The notes below the pieces were generated by a model that worked only from the letters and a program-made list of their open reading frames with translations, searched no databases and was not told the DNA's origin. 64,000 nt of DNA, taken from Plutella xylostella. Lineage: Eukaryota; Arthropoda; Insecta; Lepidoptera; Plutellidae. The stretch is from assembly GCF_932276165.1 (NCBI RefSeq), contig NC_064012.1, forward strand, positions 14,577,501 through 14,641,500, read 5' to 3'. The translations under genes and the position numbers were made by a program. Position 1 is the first letter of the stretch; the number at the start of each line of letters is the position of its first letter. Shown piece by piece: positions 58,829 through 64,000 of the stretch.

Positions 58829-60828
58829 ATAAGTGTCGCCGGTGACCGTAATTATAAATGGAACCACTATGTCATCGCTTGCCATGTCTAAAATGCCGTC
58901 GAGCTTTTTCATTTCTTCCTCTTCCTTTTTTCGTTTTGGTTAATTATATTAAGCTCTTGAATTTTTTTAAAATTGTATTCAAATAATATTAAATTAAAAT
59001 AATTTATTAAATTAAAAATAAAAGATAACTTCAGATTACGAACAACACTAACTTTTCAATGACTTATAGAGTTCGATGAGTAAAAAACTAAGATGACAGC
59101 TTGTCAAATACTTCGAAATTTTTACGTTGCAAATGTTTTAACAAATTTAACTTATAAATACAAGTTAAATCGTGTTGAAGATAATGTGAAAACAATGGTG
59201 TGTTCGTTGTAATCAGACTATGTTCATAAATTGATCGAAAATGTATGTGATTACGGAGTAATCGTGACAATTTGGTTTGTTTACATGATTGCTGGTTTCC
59301 ATTGCAAACCACTATAGGTAAGTACTTAATTATTTGAGGCTCGTGCGGACAACAACAAGCACTTATTAAACTATTGATGCAGGTTGCCCCATCACTAATT
59401 TCCTACACTGATGACGCTGCCTTTACCTACCCTCGTTCTTTACACATTGAACTTATTATTCATCGACACGACGGTAAAAAGAAAAATAATACTAACTTTT
59501 CTATAGAAAACAAAGTCCCTAAATAAAAATAGATTTAAAAAAAATAATTTCTTTGACAGATTTCCGAATAATGAAGATCAGAATAAAATATGGCTAGATG
59601 TTGTCCCGGTGACACAAAACATAACAAAAAATTCCATTGTAGGTATGTGGCCTTCACTACAAAACAGAAGACTTCTATACAGCAAACTCCCGACAGTTAT
59701 TGAAAGCCGGCGCAATATCGATTCTGTCACTCCTGTCGACATCATAGTCACTCGCATCTCGCATCGCATAGAACAACGCGGACTCGGGTGTACCCTCGGG
59801 AAGCGTCATAGCGTCATAGCGATCTTTCTTGATACAAAAAAGTCTGCCAATTTTTGCGGGGGGAAATTATACGTTTACCTTGATTATGTCTCATGGGACA
59901 TGTCATTATGAGTTTTAATTCCTAGCAATAAGGGATATGCGAAGAGACATTTAATTATGAACACAGTGTCGTCATTCTTTCTTGCCATGGATGTAACAAT
60001 TATCGATAAGTGTGATCGATGAATTCGAGAACATGGGTTGGAAATACTTATTTGAAATTATGAATTAAACGTAGCATTTAATTATATAACAGAATATAAC
60101 TTAACTATAACTAAAAACCAATAGATAAGTAACAAATAAATAACACACATAATATAGGATGTAGATGACATGCTTCCAAAAAAGGTAACCATATTTTGTG
60201 ATTTACTGGTCAAACTAATCAACTTTTGCTCTACGACTAAAATGTTTTTGCTGCTCCATAGAACCTTGGTACGTTACGTGTTTTTTTTCTATGGGGAGTA
60301 CAAATATCTCGACTTTCCTGAAGTCGATGAACAAAATGTCTCATGAGTCAACCTTTAAGGCTAACCTCACCACTTTAGCAATATTTTGTATAAATTCAAA
60401 CAAACCTAAATAAATAAATAAATTGTAAGATCCTTTAACTATGACCTTTTTTGTCGATCAATACATATCTACTTACCGGTACATTACTATTGTATTTTTT
60501 TGACATTGGTTGCTAGGCAACGGCTAATAACAATAAACCATGACCAAATCTGTGATCAAATCCGGGATCCGGATATTCTATGAATTCAAGCTGTCATTGT
60601 AGTATGTAAACAAATCATTTTCTATGAAACGAACGCTTTGCCAACTAGATTGAGTCTAGGAGTCTAGTGAAAATTGAGACTGCAACTAGTTTTTATAAAT
60701 CGGTGGGCCTTTCTGGCCTACCACCCCGGCAGAGAGGAACGTCTGCGTATTTCGTCTCCAGACCATTCATACTCAATGGTCACTAGTGTCTATTGAATAA
60801 AACAAAAAATACATAACTATTCTTTTCC
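58829..60828. other. AT-rich stretch with scattered repeat pieces
   Basis: 59766-59797 carries the piece shared with 28057-28087. No supported gene. The 100-codon plus frame at 59609-59911 runs through that repeat and is not called. Confidence 0.4.
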
Positions 60829-60982
60829 TAAAGCCGCGTACACACCGGGCCAACGAACGCCAACGAACGTTTTGCGTTGGCCTTCGTTTCAGCAATCTGC
60901 CCTGTATTTATGTTAATATCCATCGTTGGGATAACCGTTGGCGTTCGTTGGGCGTTCGTTGGCCCGGTGTGTACGCAGCTTA
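60829..60982. mobile_element. Palindromic MITE, ~154 bp, GC-rich ends
   Basis: Ends GCGTACACACCGGGCCAACG and CGTTGGCCCGGTGTGTACGC. Each arm has internal CCAACGAACG duplications. A compact, well-preserved palindrome. Confidence 0.7.
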
Positions 60983-61316
60983 AACCACTGCCGTGTAATT
61001 CCTGTTTTTTATATGTATATAAAGTTGTATGTAAATATGTATAAAAGTTGATTACGTTTTTTATTATTATTTTATTCCGTACGGTAGAATTACCGAATAA
61101 TAAAAACTAATTCAATAAATAAATGTCTTTTATTTGAATTTGTCATGATCATGATCTACTATATAAACTATCGCCGTCCTTGACAATCGCAAAATAATTT
61201 ACATTTGCTATCTAAGCACCCCGCTTCTATGCAACTCCGAAGTGTGACGAGATTTTGACGACGTACGGTAGCGATTGTTTAGTAGAATTATCCATAAATT
61301 ACCTTACCGACCTTAG

Positions 61317-61431
61317 GCGGGTGGCGGGTAGTGGTTGGATGAAGAAGGTCGAGGACCGAGTGTTGTGGCGCTCCTTGGGAGAGGCCTATGTCCAGCAGTG
61401 GATGATTATTGGCTGATGATGATGATGATGA
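61317..61431 (+). mobile_element. LINE 3' tail fragment with (GATGAT)n
   Basis: Reads VAGSGWMKKVEDRVLWRSLG, EAYVQQWMIIG, stop, then TGATGATGATGATGATGAT. The extreme 3' end of an RTE-like LINE, cleanly truncated. Confidence 0.75.
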
Positions 61432-61894
61432 TCCATAAATTATCTAGGTACCTACCTGTCCTACCTATATAGCAATTTTTTTTTTGGTCCCAATTTTTGA
61501 TCACAATAATATATTATTAGTTACAACAAGTCCCCAAAGTCCCACGTAACACAAATTTTTTGGTCACCTTATTAGAAAGGGACAAACGGCCTCTTTACTA
61601 CACCTCCTGCTCGGCTCGCTTTTGGGTTCCGAGTACTCAGTCCTGCTATATATACAAAGTCCTTGGTACCGTCTCACCCATAGACTTTGGTAGTTGGGTA
61701 GTATATAGTATATACTAAGTCTATGGTCTCACCCATATTAATAGGTTTTAGCTTAAGTTTAGGATAGATCATTTTTCATTTTCATCAGATGTTGCTTACA
61801 AGCACAAATAAAATAATACATTGATCACACATATATTCCATTTAATAATAAAATTTGGATAAGTAGTTCATAATTTCATATGTTGTACGGCTAA

Positions 61895-63936
61895 CTACGA
61901 TTTCAGACTGCAATTGGGACATCTCTTTCTTGCTTCCGAACTAGATTTAAACAATTCCTGCATTTGCCTCAAGAAAGCCTTCTTGTTCACTTCATCTTTG
62001 AGCTCCTCTTTGTCTTGGAGTTGCTTCAGCACATCATATACTTTAGAAGACACAACAAGTGGCTTTCGAATGGCAGGATCCTCGTTTGGAATGGCAGATC
62101 TACGGTTCCAACTGGTTTTTTGCTCCTGTTTTCATGAGACAGATAATAATAATATTAAGTACCTCTTTATCTTTATTGGCACATAATGTCAGGTGGTAGA
62201 GGTGACATGCACAGACCCTGGGGGTGGTATTCGCAGGCAAGGGTAGTGGAAAGATATTAATGGCAGTTTATAATTGGTACTCAGTATATTATCGTAGATT
62301 AGATTGGAATAAGAAAGAGCTGGAATAGACGAACCCAAATAACGGTGATTCGTCCACTAAGTATTACCTATTAGATATTTTGTATAAGAATGAATAGATG
62401 CCTAGACAAATATACTAAGGAATTAAGTTACAGATAAATATCTGTAGTGATAGAGTAGAAAGTAATCGTATTGCGCAATCGTCAGGTCTAGTGGTACCCC
62501 CCATTATTGGTACCGTTAATAAGTTTGTACATAACCCTCTTGTTAGGACCGGGTACTTTCATGAACGGTTTCATGGGTCCCATTGGGGCGCGACAGTTGG
62601 AACACTGGAACAAAGGAAAATTACGTGGAAACAAATGAAATCCGAAAAGTGTTGTAAATAGGGATTTTTTCCGTGCGGTTTTCTTCAAATCATATTGTTA
62701 ATTTTGCTAACTGTGCTAGATGATATCTCCCTTTTTAGATTAAAGACTAGTAGTTATATAACTTTCGTTAACTTAAACATAAAAATAAATAATAAAATAT
62801 AACTTACCATGAATATGATATCTTATTCCTTCAGTTGACCGCCTATAACCTACCCTAATCATCCTCATAGCCTAAACTAACTCTATATAAGTATCTACTA
62901 GGGTTTCTGCTCGAGAAGATTCGAGAAATTTGGCTTGGTTCGAGACGAGATTTTTTTTCTAATACTATTTTCTTTGTTATTAACTTGACAAAGTAAAAAA
63001 AATGAGATTTTGTGTTTTTTTTTTAAATTAAGGTATTTTTCTAAAGGTCTTCTTGGAAAGGCTCGAGAATCGAGAAGACTCGAGAATTTGGGCTCGAGAA
63101 TTCTCGAAGCTCGAGAACGAAAACAGGTCGAGAAATCAGAAACCCTAGTACCTACCTACTTGTATGTAATTAAATGGATCTTCTTATGTAGGTAGGCTAT
63201 AATTATGTGTCCTAAACGTTGTTATGGGTGTAGTGTAGAAGTAAGGTGTTTTTTTTATCGTGTATATCTGGCAGCGGCTCTGGGTTTGTACCTGGCCGAG
63301 GTAGGAATTCAGGCTTTCCCCATAGAACCCTAGGTAGGGTGCAAAAATATATAGTTAATTACCTCATGAAATCGAGGGTATATTCAACAGTGACTGTAAC
63401 AACCTAACGGATTTTATGTAGGTACTTAGTTCTATTCTAATATTATGCACCTATCACATTAAAAAGTTGAGTGAAGTAGGGGTGTTTTTTTTATTATAAT
63501 ACCGGATTGAGTCTACCGCGGATTAACCGTTCCAGCATACTGCAGGGGGCCTTTAAACAAATAAAACATAACAAATGTAGTATTTCAGTAATATCTGAAC
63601 CTTATAAGTAACAACTAAGTACTTGTGCCGCGTCATACTTCATAATGCCTACCGTAAGTACAGTAAATTGATAATGTTTGTGGGAGCGAGAGTAACGTCA
63701 GAATGTAGAATTTGAGATATTAACAAGTAGGTGACCTAAGTATACCTACCTACAGTAAAATGTTTATGGTAGCGGGATTAATGCTAAAATTAAAATGTTG
63801 CATTTGCATTCCGCACGAAATTAGTAATGTAGTAATAATAGTACAATAGTGATTAAAATATACTTACAGCGTTAACGACGTAAAATGTGACGAATAAAAT
63901 CGTCAAAATAAATAAAAAGTTTCGAAATGGTGTCAT
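61895..63936 (-). CDS. Probable small secreted protein, three-exon model
   Basis: Exon 1 (63868-63936) encodes a classic signal peptide, MTPFRNFLFILTILFVTFYV then VNA, ending at a consensus donor GTAAGT in phase 0. Exon 2 begins at 62604 after acceptor TTGTTCCAG and reads CSNCRAPMGPMKPFMKVPGP in phase 0. Left unspliced it runs to TAG at 62488 (61 aa in all). Exon 3 (61895-62125) has an acceptor AAAACAG and, in phase 0, reads EQKTSWNRRSAIPNEDPAIR, a charged helix-like middle (YDVLKQLQDKEELKDEVNKK) and ends ARKRCPNCSLKS. Joining exons 2 and 3 needs an internal phase-0 donor in exon 2 (AAA|GTACCC or AGG|GTTATG, both weak). The paired CSNC and CPNC motifs at the two ends of the mature protein support one product with disulfides or a metal site. 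The family was not recognised. Confidence 0.5.
62898..63148. mobile_element. MITE of ~251 bp built of CTCGAGAA-type repeats
   Basis: Ends CTAGGGTTTCTGCTCGAGA and the near-complement TCGAGAAATCAGAAACCCTAG. The interior is packed with GAGAATTCTCGA-like palindromes. It lies in the first intron of the small secreted-protein gene. Confidence 0.65.
63149..63867. other. Intron 1 of the small secreted-protein gene, rest
   Basis: AT-rich, with no further structured repeats or coding segment seen. Confidence 0.4.
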
Positions 63937-63967
63937 TTTGAAAAACAAATCGATGGATTCTGGCCAA

Positions 63968-63974
63968 CTTTATA
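63968..63974 (-). promoter_or_regulatory. TATA box near the secreted-protein start
   Basis: TATAAAG on the minus strand, 38 bases above the ATG at 63936. A second TATAAAG lies at 63993-63999 at the window edge and gives a more usual 5' UTR length. Either could serve. Confidence 0.4.
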
Positions 63975-64000
63975 GGATAAAAGCAATAAAGACTTTATAG

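Overview
This is a 64 kb, AT-rich, intron-rich eukaryotic window, almost certainly from a moth or butterfly. The evidence is insect-type genes with GT-AG introns (an odorant receptor of the lepidopteran type, a PTF1-family bHLH factor and a proton-coupled peptide transporter), LINE fragments with (TGATGA)n tails, a tRNA-derived SINE and a dense load of palindromic MITEs. The species cannot be named from the sequence. There are no CRISPR arrays, operons, rRNA genes or convincing tRNA genes.

All recognised host genes lie on the minus strand. From left to right: (1) 1-10.4 kb is repeat-dominated. It holds a SINE split by a MITE, a 1.8 kb hAT-like element carrying mirror-arranged minisatellites, and two inverted 174-bp copies of a TATA+Inr core-promoter module. 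(2) 10.4-12.3 kb holds the 5' four coding exons of an odorant receptor whose last exons were not found. (3) 14.5-19.6 kb holds a complete six-exon bHLH gene, best matched to Fer2 (48-related 2), 208 aa, with every exon phase closing. An intron carries a 68-bp copy of its basic-region exon end with a destroyed splice donor. (4) 20.2-23.6 kb holds three LINE remnants. (5) 27.5-38.5 kb holds a complete 13-exon SLC15/POT oligopeptide transporter, 698 aa, with a poly(A) signal. A phase-compatible coding exon at 46.1 kb, in a CpG-rich block, is probably an alternative first exon of the same gene. (6) 40.0-42.9 kb is a 5'-truncated but otherwise open LINE with a candidate 7-bp target duplication. (7) 49.2-50.3 kb has two small unrecognised minus-strand coding segments. 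(8) 51-61 kb is mostly mobile DNA: a SINE, a 1.7 kb foldback element, several MITEs and LINE tails. (9) 61.9-63.9 kb has a probable small secreted-protein gene whose splicing is not fully settled.

The two complete genes were assembled exon by exon. All splice sites obey GT-AG and the summed coding lengths are exact multiples of three, so confidence in them is high. Family names for repeats come from structure (terminal inverted repeats, target duplications, tails) and were not checked against a database. I found no new multi-gene system. The most unusual items are the hAT-like element with mirrored arrays, the duplicated promoter module, the Fer2 pseudo-exon and the distant alternative first exon of the transporter.
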